Below, piece after piece: positions 49,763-58,327 of a stretch of DNA of 64,000 nucleotides. A program made the position numbers and the translations under genes. Position 1 is the stretch's first letter; each line of letters opens with the position of its first letter. This DNA is from HKCCE3408 sp039191215 (lineage in GTDB: Bacteria > Pseudomonadota > Alphaproteobacteria > Rhodobacterales > Rhodobacteraceae): assembly GCA_039191215.1 (NCBI GenBank), contig JBCCXT010000002.1, forward strand, positions 1 through 64,000, in the 5' to 3' direction. The notes beneath the pieces were generated by a model. It saw only the letters and a program-made list of their open reading frames with translations. It was not told the DNA's origin and made no database searches.

Positions 49763-51898
49763 ATGGGCCCAAGCCAAAGCGCGTCGAAAGAAAATCCCTC
49801 CAAACTTGATGAAAACGAAGCCAAGCTCCGGCTAGAGGAGTTGGCAGCAACGTTACGCGCGGCGGGGGATGCCTATTTCCAGGGTGACGCGCCGACAATC
49901 TCGGATGCGGACTATGACGCACTGAAGCGTGAGAATGCAGCACTCGAAGCTGCCTTTCCGCACCTCAAGCTTGCCGACTCTCCGTCGGAGAGTGTGGGCG
50001 CTGCCCCGGCTGATGGATTTTCCAAGGTTACACATGCGGTCGGCATGCTTTCGCTCGGCAACGCGTTTGACGAAGCTGATGTCGCGGAATTTGTCGCCAG
50101 CGTGCGGCGGTATCTGGGCTTAGATGAAACTGCGCCTCTTGCCTTCACCGCCGAGCCAAAGATCGACGGCCTGTCGCTGTCGCTGCGTTATGAAAACGGC
50201 CATTTGGTTCAGGCCGCCACCAGGGGTGACGGCACAACAGGCGAAAACGTCACCGAAAATGCCCGGACAATCGCCGATATTCCCCAGATCCTAAGAGATG
50301 CGCCCGGTCTTCTTGAGGTTCGCGGGGAGGTCTATATGAGCCACAAGGCATTCGCCGCGCTTAATGCCCGCCAATCCCAATCAAACGCGAAAACCTTTGC
50401 CAATCCGCGCAACGCGGCCGCCGGATCGCTCCGCCAACTTGACCCGTCGATCACGGCCGCCCGCCCATTGTGTTTTTTCGCTTATGCCTGGGGCGCGCTA
50501 TCTGAGCCACTGGCCAGGTCGCAATCAGGCGCGATTTCGCGTCTCGCAGAGCTTGGCTTTCAGACTAATCCGTTAACCGAGCGATGTGACACGCTCCCGG
50601 CGCTTATCGCGCATTATGCACGCATCGAACAGGGCCGCGCGACGCTTGGCTACGACATTGATGGTGTCGTCTACAAAGTCGACGACTTGGATCTGCAACG
50701 CCGCCTTGGCTTGCGCTCAACAACGCCGCGATGGGCCATTGCGCATAAATTCCCGGCCGAACTTGCCTGGACCCGTCTTGAAGGCATCGATATCCAAGTG
50801 GGCCGCACCGGCGCGTTGAGCCCGGTTGCCCGTTTGGTCCCTGTCACTGTGGGCGGCGTCGTGGTCTCTAATGCGACGCTGCACAACGAAGACTATATCG
50901 CGGGGCGTGATGCAAACGGCGCGCCGATCCGCGGTGGCAAGGATATTCGCGTCGGCGATTGGGTGCAGGTCTACCGCGCAGGCGATGTGATCCCCAAAGT
51001 GTCCGATATTGATCTCTCGAAACGCCCCAAAGATGCCGTCGCTTTTGAATTTCCGCAGCGCTGCCCCGAATGCGATAGCGACGCCGTGCGGGAGCCCGGC
51101 GACGCCGTGCGCCGCTGCACAGGCGGCCTGATCTGCCCGGCACAAGCAGTTGAAAAACTAAAACATTTCGTCTCACGTGCGGCGTTTGATATCGACGGGT
51201 TAGGCGCCAAGCAGGTCGAAGCTTTCGCGCAAGAGGGATGGATCAAGGAACCGGCCGATATTTTCACGCTTCAGGCGCGTCTCGGCGCCGGCATCCAGCA
51301 GTTGAAGAACCGCGAAGGCTGGGGTGAGAAAAGCGCAAACAACCTCTTTCAGGCGATTGAGCAGAAAAGAAAAATCCCGTTGGGGCGGCTGCTTTTTGCC
51401 CTTGGTATTCGCCATGTTGGGGAGGCCAGCGCGAACCTTTTGGCAAGCCATTACGGCACTTGGGAGACGCTCGAAGCCGCGCTTAGCTCTGCGGGGTTGA
51501 ACACCGGTGAGGCCTGGGACGATCTGATCGGTATCGATGGCGTCGGCGCGGTGATGGCGGCCTCTTTGGTGCACACATTCCATCAACCCGCCGAACGCGC
51601 CTCAATCGACCGCTTGGTCCAGTATCTAACCATCGAACCGGCCGCGCAACCGGACGTCACCGGTAGCCCGGTTGCTGGCAAGACAGTTGTCTTCACCGGC
51701 AGTTTGGAGCGGATGTCGCGGGCCGAGGCAAAGGGTCGTGCCGAAGCGCTCGGCGCAAAGGTTGCAGGCTCGGTTTCGGCCAAAACTGATCTTTTGGTCG
51801 CCGGGCCCGGCGCCGGATCGAAGGCCAAAAAAGCGGCCGAGCTTGGGATCGAGACGCTCGATGAGGCGGGCTGGTTAAGCCTGATTGGCGATGCCTAA
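49763..51898 (+). CDS. ligA: NAD-dependent DNA ligase
   Basis: Essential replicative ligase of 711 residues. The adenylation domain contains the active-site Lys in EPKIDGLSLSLRYENG near residue 131. An OB fold and the four-Cys zinc site CPECDSDAV...CTGGLICPAQ follow near residues 433-456, then helix-hairpin-helix repeats and a C-terminal BRCT domain (GKTVVFTGSLERMSRAEAKG). The length fits the family. Its end overlaps recG by 8 bp. Confidence 0.96.
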   Translation: MGPSQSASKENPSKLDENEAKLRLEELAATLRAAGDAYFQGDAPTISDADYDALKRENAALEAAFPHLKLADSPSESVGAAPADGFSKVTHAVGMLSLGNAFDEADVAEFVASVRRYLGLDETAPLAFTAEPKIDGLSLSLRYENGHLVQAATRGDGTTGENVTENARTIADIPQILRDAPGLLEVRGEVYMSHKAFAALNARQSQSNAKTFANPRNAAAGSLRQLDPSITAARPLCFFAYAWGALSEPLARSQSGAISRLAELGFQTNPLTERCDTLPALIAHYARIEQGRATLGYDIDGVVYKVDDLDLQRRLGLRSTTPRWAIAHKFPAELAWTRLEGIDIQVGRTGALSPVARLVPVTVGGVVVSNATLHNEDYIAGRDANGAPIRGGKDIRVGDWVQVYRAGDVIPKVSDIDLSKRPKDAVAFEFPQRCPECDSDAVREPGDAVRRCTGGLICPAQAVEKLKHFVSRAAFDIDGLGAKQVEAFAQEGWIKEPADIFTLQARLGAGIQQLKNREGWGEKSANNLFQAIEQKRKIPLGRLLFALGIRHVGEASANLLASHYGTWETLEAALSSAGLNTGEAWDDLIGIDGVGAVMAASLVHTFHQPAERASIDRLVQYLTIEPAAQPDVTGSPVAGKTVVFTGSLERMSRAEAKGRAEALGAKVAGSVSAKTDLLVAGPGAGSKAKKAAELGIETLDEAGWLSLIGDA

Positions 51899-53984
51899 CC
51901 CGGTTGGCCGGCCCGAGCTTCTTTTCCCACTTTTTGCTGACCTCGAGGCGCTAGATGGGATTGGCCCCAAGACGAAGAGCAATTTTAAGGGCTTAGAGGT
52001 CGCGTCGCCAAAAGACCTTCTGCTGACACTGCCCATTGGAGGAATTGATCGACGTCGACGCACCAGCATCCGGGAAGTCATGCCACCCGCGACAGTGACA
52101 GTGGAGGTTCGCGTCGGGCCACATAAATCAAGCGGGCGTGGCCCATACCGCATTGCGGTTGAAGATGCCGCAACGAGCTTTCAGTTGGTTTTCTTTCATG
52201 CCCGAGGCGACTATCTGAAGCGGCTTTTGCCGGAAGGCAGCCGGCGCGTCATCTCCGGCAAGGTCGAGTTTTTTGATGGCGTCGCGCAAATCGCCCATCC
52301 CGATCATGTCGTCGAGCCCGAGAAGGCCGATACGATCCCTGAATTTGAGCCGGTCTATCCGCTAAGCGCCGGGATCACGCAGCGCGCGATGGCCAAAGCC
52401 GTGGCCTCGGCCTTGCCGCGCGCGCCTTATCTGGCGGAGTGGATCGATCCTGCACTGCTGCGGTCGCGCGGCTGGCCTGCCTGGCCCGAAGCGCTTGCAG
52501 CTGCCCATAATCCCGCCGAACAGGCTGACCTTGCGCCAGAAACACCCGCCCGCCAGCGTCTGGCCTATGACGAGCTTTTTGCCCATCAATTGACGCTTGC
52601 ATTGGCGCGGGCAAAGGAACGCCGGGCGCGTGGTTTTGCCAGCGCAGGCGACGGCGCATTGCGCCAAAGGGTCCTCGATGCATTGCCGTTTGAGCCAACA
52701 GGCGCGCAATGCCGGGCGTTCGATGAAATTGAGGTCGATATGGCGGCGCCTGTGCGAATGAACCGGCTGGTCCAAGGCGATGTCGGTTCGGGCAAGACGC
52801 TTGTGGCGATGATGGCGCTGCTGATCGCGGTTGAGGCGGGCGGGCAGGGGGTCATGATGGCGCCAACTTCCATCCTTGCCGGTCAGCATTTCACAGCCCT
52901 CGCCCCATTGGCAGAGGCGGCGGGTGTGAAAATGGCGCTTCTGACTAGTCAGGACCGCGGGGCGGAGCGGCGTGCAAAGCTTGCAGCTCTCGCGGAAGGC
53001 GACGTTGGCATCCTGGTCGGCACGCACGCGGTGTTCCAAGATGATGTGCTTTTTGCCGACCTTCGGTTGGCGATCATTGATGAACAGCACCGGTTCGGTG
53101 TGCGCGAACGGGTGCGTTTGGGCGCCAAAGGTCGGGCCTCGGATGTGTTGGTGATGACCGCCACGCCCATACCGCGCACGCTAAGCCTCAGCCAATACGG
53201 CGATATGGATGTAAGCGTGCTTGATGAAAAGCCGCCGGGACGACAGCCGATTACAACGGCCACGGTACCGGTCAACCGCATGGCAGATGTGATTGCACGG
53301 CTGCAAAGTGCAGTCGAGGAGGGGCGCCAGGCCTATTGGGTCTGCCCGCTTGTCGACGAATCGGAGGTCTATGATGCCACCGCCGCGGAGGAGCGTTTCA
53401 AGGCCTTGCGCGCGGCCCTTGGTGAACAGGTGGTGGGGCTGGTGCATGGTCAAATGCCCCCGGCTGAGAAATCAGCCGCAATGACCGCTTTCGCGCGCGG
53501 GGATACCCGTGTCTTGGTCGCCACAACCGTCATCGAAGTGGGCGTGGATGTGCCCAATGCCACGATCATGGTGATCGAGCAGGCCGAGATTTTCGGGCTC
53601 GCCCAGCTTCACCAGCTGCGTGGCCGGGTCGGTCGGGGTACGGATGCGTCGACCTGCTTGCTGCTCTACCGGGCGCCTTTGGCCGAGACGGCCGCGCGCA
53701 GACTGCAGATATTGCGTGAAACCGAAGATGGCTTTCGGATCGCCGAGGAAGACCTGGCCATCCGCGGCGCGGGCGATCTGATTGGCACGGCGCAGTCCGG
53801 CTTGCCGAGATTTCGCATCGCGGATCTGGAGCGCCAGGCCGGACTGATGGCAACCGCGCAACAAGATGCACGGGCCCTTTTGGCGCAAGACTCAGAGATG
53901 ATCGGGCCGCGCGGCCAGGCGGCGCGTGTTCTGTTATGGCTGTTGGAGCAGGACAAAGCGATCCGTTTGATTTCAGTGGGTTGA
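51891..53984 (+). CDS. recG: ATP-dependent DNA helicase RecG
   Basis: Branch-migration helicase of about 697 residues that processes stalled replication forks. An N-terminal OB-wedge domain (GIGPKTKSNFKGLEVASPKD and VEVRVGPHKSSGRGPYRIAV) precedes the helicase core with Walker A QGDVGSGKTLV near residue 297, the DEQH box as IIDEQHRFGVRERV, motif III MTATPIPRTLS, and motif VI IEQAEIFGLAQLHQLRGRVG. The ATG at 51891 overlaps the ligA end by 8 bp. Coupling with ligA is common in this group. Confidence 0.95.
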   Translation: MPNPVGRPELLFPLFADLEALDGIGPKTKSNFKGLEVASPKDLLLTLPIGGIDRRRRTSIREVMPPATVTVEVRVGPHKSSGRGPYRIAVEDAATSFQLVFFHARGDYLKRLLPEGSRRVISGKVEFFDGVAQIAHPDHVVEPEKADTIPEFEPVYPLSAGITQRAMAKAVASALPRAPYLAEWIDPALLRSRGWPAWPEALAAAHNPAEQADLAPETPARQRLAYDELFAHQLTLALARAKERRARGFASAGDGALRQRVLDALPFEPTGAQCRAFDEIEVDMAAPVRMNRLVQGDVGSGKTLVAMMALLIAVEAGGQGVMMAPTSILAGQHFTALAPLAEAAGVKMALLTSQDRGAERRAKLAALAEGDVGILVGTHAVFQDDVLFADLRLAIIDEQHRFGVRERVRLGAKGRASDVLVMTATPIPRTLSLSQYGDMDVSVLDEKPPGRQPITTATVPVNRMADVIARLQSAVEEGRQAYWVCPLVDESEVYDATAAEERFKALRAALGEQVVGLVHGQMPPAEKSAAMTAFARGDTRVLVATTVIEVGVDVPNATIMVIEQAEIFGLAQLHQLRGRVGRGTDASTCLLLYRAPLAETAARRLQILRETEDGFRIAEEDLAIRGAGDLIGTAQSGLPRFRIADLERQAGLMATAQQDARALLAQDSEMIGPRGQAARVLLWLLEQDKAIRLISVG

Positions 53985-54011
53985 TCAAAAAATCGCACTT
54001 TGTTCGCGAAT

Positions 54012-54026
54012 GTTCTTAAAAAGTTC
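54012..54026. promoter_or_regulatory. LexA (SOS) box, GTTC-N7-GTTC type
   Basis: GTTCTTAAAAAGTTC matches the alphaproteobacterial LexA operator GTTC-N7-GTTC exactly. A further GTTC at 54002 forms an extra repeat with 6-bp spacing. It lies 80 bp upstream of the 40-residue membrane-protein gene and 28 bp after the recG stop. LexA control of that gene is inferred from motif and distance. Confidence 0.75.
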
Positions 54027-54106
54027 TTGCCTGCGACGGCGCAATATGAGAACAAAGCGTTAACAAAAAACTGCCCTACCCGCCAAAACCTGCCTGAGGA
54101 AGAGCC

Positions 54107-54229
54107 ATGATTTCCGAACTTTTTGCGACTTTTGATCGCTCGCGCCGGACACTGATCGCTGATGTTGTGGGCGTGGCCATGCTCGCGGCGATGACGCTTG
54201 CTGTGCTCAATTTGCCGGGCCTCATCTGA
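54107..54229 (+). CDS. 40-residue membrane protein behind an SOS box
   Basis: A short gene whose product begins MISELFATFDRSRRTLIADV and has a single hydrophobic helix (VVGVAMLAAMTLAVLNLPGL) at its C-terminus. The basic N-terminal half before the helix suggests an inner-membrane protein with its N-terminus in the cytoplasm. The ATG is preceded by GAGGAAGAGCC, a strong ribosome-binding site. A GTTC-N7-GTTC LexA box lies 80 bp upstream and a perfect stem-loop with a T5 run follows at 54366. In size, topology and regulation it resembles SOS-induced division inhibitors such as Caulobacter SidA, but no sequence relationship is claimed. It is too short to appear in most gene predictions. Confidence 0.75.
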   Translation: MISELFATFDRSRRTLIADVVGVAMLAAMTLAVLNLPGLI

Positions 54230-54365
54230 CCACCTGAATTCTTCTGCCTGCGGTCCAGCCGGGGCCTGCGGATGCGATCTGGGGTCGCGCCCGTATACCC
54301 TCACCTGCGCATCTCCGCCCGCCTAGCGGACATGCCCTGCGCCCTGGTCATCGGATACGCGACCT

Positions 54366-54401
54366 GCCGCCGCCTCCCGCCCCGGAGTGCGGCGGCTTTT
54401 T
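54366..54401 (+). terminator. Intrinsic terminator after the small SOS gene
   Basis: GCCGCCGC pairs with GCGGCGGC around a 15-nt loop and is followed by TTTTT. It would end the plus-strand transcript of the small membrane-protein gene. The adjacent minus-strand gene ends at the same point. Confidence 0.85.
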
Positions 54402-55812
54402 ATGCCTGTTTATACGCCAAACGCAGCCCGCCCCAGTGTTTGCCCTGAACCGTGATCGGCGAGGACAGATCCTTCATCATGACCATGTTGCCGCCGCCCA
54501 TATCGCGGCGATAGACCTGCAGCAAAAAGGGTGCCGTAGATTGCCCGGCTTTCAGCCCGACGCGGTCATCGAAGATGCGACGGTTTCGGCAATTGGCGGC
54601 ATTCCAGATCGGATCGTCGCTTTGTGGCTGTGAGAACTTTTTGTTGTGCGTCGCCAGATACCCGCTGCGATCGACGGCCGCGCAAAAGACAACGCGCGGA
54701 TCGCTGTCCAACATGCGTTCCTGGATCGCGGGCAATAGCGCATCCGTCAATTCGGTGAACCGGGTCAACACTTGCTGCGGATTGGTGTTTGGGATCGGCT
54801 GATACGAGGTATCAAAGAGCGCCGACAGGTCGATCCTGCCATCTGTGATAGCGCACTCAAAAAGTGTTGAGATCTCTGCCGCGGCGCCCTGTACCCGCGT
54901 GATCATCGCGACATCTTCGGTTGGTATTCCGGCATCAATTGTGGTTTGCACGATCCGCTCGACCCGATCGGCGGCGGTGTTCAGCGTCTGATGACCGGCC
55001 CGAATGCCGGTTACATTGTGCGCGATTTTGCTGGCGATATCGCTCAGCACGGGGGCAAAGGCCTCGTTCTCATCGCCCGCGACGCGGGCTTCTTCGGCGA
55101 TGGCTTGGACATCTTCGGCGGTCCGGGTCATATCGCTGGCAATTTCGGCCAGCACTTTGTCGCTGCGTTCGGCCGTCTCGATCGTGACCTCGGCCTCGGA
55201 GCCCATGTCTTCCGCCTCACTTTTCATGGCGGTAACTTCGGTCGAGAAGCCGGAAATTTCTTCGGTGATGGTTTTGGTCACCTCGGCGGTCTGTTGCGAT
55301 AGCTGGCCGATGGATTCGGCGACAACAGCAAAGCCGCGTCCTTCCTCACCCGCCCGTGCGGCTTCGATGCGCGCATTGATCGCCAGAATGTTCACCTCGG
55401 TTGCAATCCCGGCGATCCGTTCAGCACTTTTGCGCACGTGGTTGAGGCTGTCTTCCAGCGGTTTCATCCGCTGCGACAGGTCAGTGACCCAGGCCGCGAC
55501 CGTCCGTGCATTTTCGCTGGAATGGCGCATCTGGGTGACCACGTCGCTGGCGCGATCGCGCGATTGCGCCGTGGCGCTGTCAATCTGATCGAGGCGTTCG
55601 GCCATGTGATCGACGGCCTGGCCAATCCGCGCAGCTCCGTCGGTGAGGCTGCCCAATTGGCCGGTGATGTTTTCGGTCGCCGAATTGAGGTCTTCGAGCA
55701 TGCCCGCCGTATCGACAATCTCAAAGGCCAGTTTTGAAATGCCTTGGCCCAATTGCGCTTTGGCTGCGTCGCTTTGAGGATTGTGGTCGCCGGAATCCTG
55801 CGCATCATACAT
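54400..55812 (-). CDS. Soluble methyl-accepting chemotaxis-type protein
   Basis: A 470-residue cytoplasmic receptor without an N-terminal transmembrane helix. Residues about 30-290 are a coiled-coil MCP signalling domain with the tip region ILAINARIEAARAGEEGRGF near residue 143. The C-terminal 120 residues form a sensory domain (VFCAAVDRSGYLATHNKKFS and WNAANCRNRRIFDDRVGLKA) of a type that often follows such MCP modules. The length of the adaptation hairpin is short. The start follows GGAGATTTG. It converges on the small SOS gene. The ligand is unknown; cytoplasmic sensing of redox or metabolic state is possible. Confidence 0.85.
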   Translation of the reverse strand: MYDAQDSGDHNPQSDAAKAQLGQGISKLAFEIVDTAGMLEDLNSATENITGQLGSLTDGAARIGQAVDHMAERLDQIDSATAQSRDRASDVVTQMRHSSENARTVAAWVTDLSQRMKPLEDSLNHVRKSAERIAGIATEVNILAINARIEAARAGEEGRGFAVVAESIGQLSQQTAEVTKTITEEISGFSTEVTAMKSEAEDMGSEAEVTIETAERSDKVLAEIASDMTRTAEDVQAIAEEARVAGDENEAFAPVLSDIASKIAHNVTGIRAGHQTLNTAADRVERIVQTTIDAGIPTEDVAMITRVQGAAAEISTLFECAITDGRIDLSALFDTSYQPIPNTNPQQVLTRFTELTDALLPAIQERMLDSDPRVVFCAAVDRSGYLATHNKKFSQPQSDDPIWNAANCRNRRIFDDRVGLKAGQSTAPFLLQVYRRDMGGGNMVMMKDLSSPITVQGKHWGGLRLAYKQA

Positions 55813-55874
55813 AAATCAAATCTCCGATCCCCGCCGGGGTCGGGATACGGCATAACCTCAAAAAATCTGGTTAA

Positions 55875-56327
55875 TCAGGCGCAGGCACTGGCGGCTGCTT
55901 CGGCCATGGCTTGGGCAGTCGCCTCAAAGGCGAGCATGATCGATGCGTGGCGATTTCGGTAATCGCGGGCCGGTGTCAGAACGTCATAATCCTCCCATGG
56001 TGCCCCCGGCCCGTCACCGGTGCCCGCAAGCATCGCTGCCAGCGCGTCCCGGCCGGCTTCGATCTCTGCCCTGGTCCGGCCGATCACATAGCGTGCCATC
56101 AGCGCCGCAGAGGCCTGGCCTAAAGCGCAGGCTTTCACGTTTTGCGAATAGCCCGCGATGCGCCCGTCTTCCAAGTTTAGCGAAACGGTCACGGTCGATC
56201 CGCAAAGTGGCGCGCGCCGTTTGACCACGACATCTGGTGCGGCCAGCGGCTCGGTCAGCGGCATATCTGCGGCAAGCGCCAGAATGCGCTTGGAGTAAAG
56301 CTTGATAAGATCGCTGTCACGGGCCAT
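55875..56327 (-). CDS. NifU/IscU-like iron-sulfur scaffold, third Cys replaced
   Basis: A 150-residue protein of the IscU/NifU N-terminal family. The start at 56327 (MARDSDLIKLYSKRILALAA) is chosen by homology; a longer frame upstream is not supported. Two of the three usual cluster ligands are visible, in APLCGSTVTVSL and VKACALGQASAALM. The third, normally in a KxHCSxLA-like segment, is replaced by Ala in RNRHASIMLAFE. A C-terminal Cys in ASACA might compensate. It is divergent from hisI. Function as a scaffold or a cluster carrier is uncertain. Confidence 0.8.
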   Translation of the reverse strand: MARDSDLIKLYSKRILALAADMPLTEPLAAPDVVVKRRAPLCGSTVTVSLNLEDGRIAGYSQNVKACALGQASAALMARYVIGRTRAEIEAGRDALAAMLAGTGDGPGAPWEDYDVLTPARDYRNRHASIMLAFEATAQAMAEAAASACA

Positions 56328-56392
56328 TCGAATTGCACCTTTCATCATCGTGCCATACCTAACGCCGAAGGCGCGTTTTGCAAAGGTTGGCC

Positions 56393-56755
56393 ATGGCATT
56401 TGATGCAACATCCCTGCGGTTCAATGCCGATGGACTGATCCCGGCCATCGCGCAGGAAGCTGACACCGGCGAAGTTTTGATGCTGGCCTGGATGAACGCC
56501 GAGGCCATCAAAAAGACGTTGGAGACACGGCGCGTGACCTATTGGTCGCGCTCGCGCCGGGCGTTTTGGGTCAAGGGAGAGACCAGCGGGAATGTGCAGG
56601 AGCTTGTCGATCTGCGCATCGATTGCGACCGCGATTGCTTGCTGTTGCAGGTGCGCCAGACCGGGCCTGCCTGCCATACCGGGCGGCGCGTTTGCTTCTA
56701 CACGGCCGTCCGCGATGGCGCTGAGCTGGAGCTGATGGCACCTGAACAGGCGTGA
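56393..56755 (+). CDS. hisI: Phosphoribosyl-AMP cyclohydrolase
   Basis: Histidine biosynthesis enzyme opening the adenine ring of phosphoribosyl-AMP. The 120 residues contain MLAWMNAEAIKKTLETRRVT, the metal-binding motif YWSRSRRAFWVKGETSGN, the Cys ligand in DCDRDCLLLQVRQ-like CDRDCLLLQVRQTGPACHTG and the terminal RVCFYTAV. Only the HisI domain is present; HisE is separate. The ATG at 56393 starts MAFDATSLRF. Divergent from the scaffold gene. Confidence 0.93.
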   Translation: MAFDATSLRFNADGLIPAIAQEADTGEVLMLAWMNAEAIKKTLETRRVTYWSRSRRAFWVKGETSGNVQELVDLRIDCDRDCLLLQVRQTGPACHTGRRVCFYTAVRDGAELELMAPEQA

Positions 56756-56801
56756 TCTCCTGTGCCCCGACCAGGACGCCTTGGGCAGTTTGCGGGCGGG
56801 T

Positions 56802-57647
56802 TCAGGAAATCCCCAGCATCATCCGGATATCTGCCGGGCTTTTGCCCTCGGCGCGGTAGCTGGCAAGTGAGCGGGCGTCATCGCGTTTGGCGAGCCGCTT
56901 TCCGGCCGCGTCACGGATCAGCCGATGGTGATGATAATCTGGCACCGGCAGGCCCAAAAGATGCTGCAGGAGGACATGGATTGGCGTTGCGTCGAAAAGA
57001 TCCAGGCCGCGCGTGACAAGTGAGACCTTCTGTGCGGCATCATCAATGACAACCGAAAGATGGTAGGCCGGTGCGCCGCCTTTGCGGGACACAACGACGT
57101 CGCCGATGGTTTCAGTAAAATCGACCTCTGCAAACTGGTGTATGCCTGGGCGCTCCGGCCCCTTTTCGGTGAATGCGGGCAGCGCGCCAGCCAAAGCCAG
57201 GGCGCGGGCCATGTCCAGGCGAAGAGCATCGCCGGGCGTGCGGTCGGCCAAGCTGCGCCCGCGGCATGTGCCGGGATAGATACGGCCGTCTGGCCCGTGG
57301 CTCGGCACGCCTTCCTGCGGCGCGCCCGCAGCCTCTGCGATATCGCGGCGCGAGCATGAACAGGGATAGATCAGTCCAAGCGCTGCCAAACGGTCCAGCG
57401 CATCGGCAAGATGCGGGGCAGAGCTTGACTGGCGCAAGACCGGCTCGGGCCATGTCAGACCAAGCCAGGCGAGATCATCAAAGATCATCGCTTCGAATTC
57501 CGGCCTTGATCGCGCCTGATCGATATCATCGATGCGCAGCAGGCATGTCCCGCCACTGCGCTTGGCAAGGCCAAAAGCCGTCAGCGCCGAAAAGGCATGA
57601 CCAAGATGTAGGGGACCTGTTGGCGACGGCGCAAAGCGCGTGATCAT
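56802..57647 (-). CDS. gluQ: Glutamyl-queuosine tRNA(Asp) synthetase
   Basis: Truncated glutamyl-tRNA synthetase paralogue that attaches glutamate to queuosine at position 34 of tRNA-Asp. It has FAPSPTGPLHLGHAFSALTA with the HIGH element, the zinc site with PCSCSRRDI and YPGTCRGRS, and KRLAKRDDARSLASYRAEGK replacing KMSKS. The length of 281 residues is right for GluQ and lacks the anticodon-binding domain. Its start overlaps the methyltransferase stop by 4 bp. Two tRNA-Asp genes with GTC anticodons lie 11 kb away. Confidence 0.93.
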   Translation of the reverse strand: MITRFAPSPTGPLHLGHAFSALTAFGLAKRSGGTCLLRIDDIDQARSRPEFEAMIFDDLAWLGLTWPEPVLRQSSSAPHLADALDRLAALGLIYPCSCSRRDIAEAAGAPQEGVPSHGPDGRIYPGTCRGRSLADRTPGDALRLDMARALALAGALPAFTEKGPERPGIHQFAEVDFTETIGDVVVSRKGGAPAYHLSVVIDDAAQKVSLVTRGLDLFDATPIHVLLQHLLGLPVPDYHHHRLIRDAAGKRLAKRDDARSLASYRAEGKSPADIRMMLGIS

Positions 57648-58264
57648 CGACGGCGCAAGACGTAGACGTCTGAGCCCATTCCCTTGGCCTTCAGATGCGG
57701 CCCGTATTCCTTCGACACAAGCTCTGCCAATTCGGCGCAGGCTGCATCCATCGCATCAACATAGCGGGCGTCTGCAAGGGTGGCGTCGTTATAGCTCAGC
57801 GCCAGGTATCCGCCCGGTGTCAGACAGTTCAGCAAGGTCGCAAGCATCTCAGGCGGGGCCGCGCCCAGGCTGACCACACCGGTTGCTGTGATCACCGCGT
57901 AATCGCCCGGCGTGATGTCCGGATCACCCGGCGCAGAGACCCAGAGCTTGGAATAGATCCCCTTGGCTTTGGCCTTGGCGATCATGCTTTTATTGATGTC
58001 GGTGCCGTTGATCTCGCTGAAACCGACCGCGACGAGCGCGGCACCCGAAAGCCCGGTGCCACAGCCAAAATCCAGGATGCGGGCAGATTTGTCCGGGACG
58101 GTGGCGGCCAAAGTCTGTGCCACGCGGGCGGGCGTTTGATAGCCCGCACCAGTCACATCGTCATCGTAACGCTTGGCCCAATTGTCATAAAGCGCCTGCG
58201 TCTCTTCCAGGCCGCGGGGCTTCCAAAGGTTGGGGTCGAACCCGTCATCGCTTTTATCGCTCAT
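57644..58264 (-). CDS. Class I SAM-dependent methyltransferase
   Basis: A 206-residue protein with the nucleotide-binding fold: motif I ARILDFGCGTGLSGAALVAV near residue 60, acidic motif II in INGTDINKSMIAKAKAKG, and motif IV DYAVITATGVVSLGAAPPE. It resembles the UbiE/Methyltransf_25 group and a family of Williams-Beuren-type proteins (TQALYDNWAKRYDDDVTGAG). The substrate is unknown. It overlaps gluQ by 4 bp and follows trmFO by 64 bp, so a tRNA-modification link is possible but not shown. Confidence 0.85.
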   Translation of the reverse strand: MSDKSDDGFDPNLWKPRGLEETQALYDNWAKRYDDDVTGAGYQTPARVAQTLAATVPDKSARILDFGCGTGLSGAALVAVGFSEINGTDINKSMIAKAKAKGIYSKLWVSAPGDPDITPGDYAVITATGVVSLGAAPPEMLATLLNCLTPGGYLALSYNDATLADARYVDAMDAACAELAELVSKEYGPHLKAKGMGSDVYVLRRR

Positions 58265-58327
58265 GCACCAGAGTTAGCCGCTGCCACCCCGCCGGTCCAG
58301 ACATGGGCACGTAGGCGTGATGCGCCG

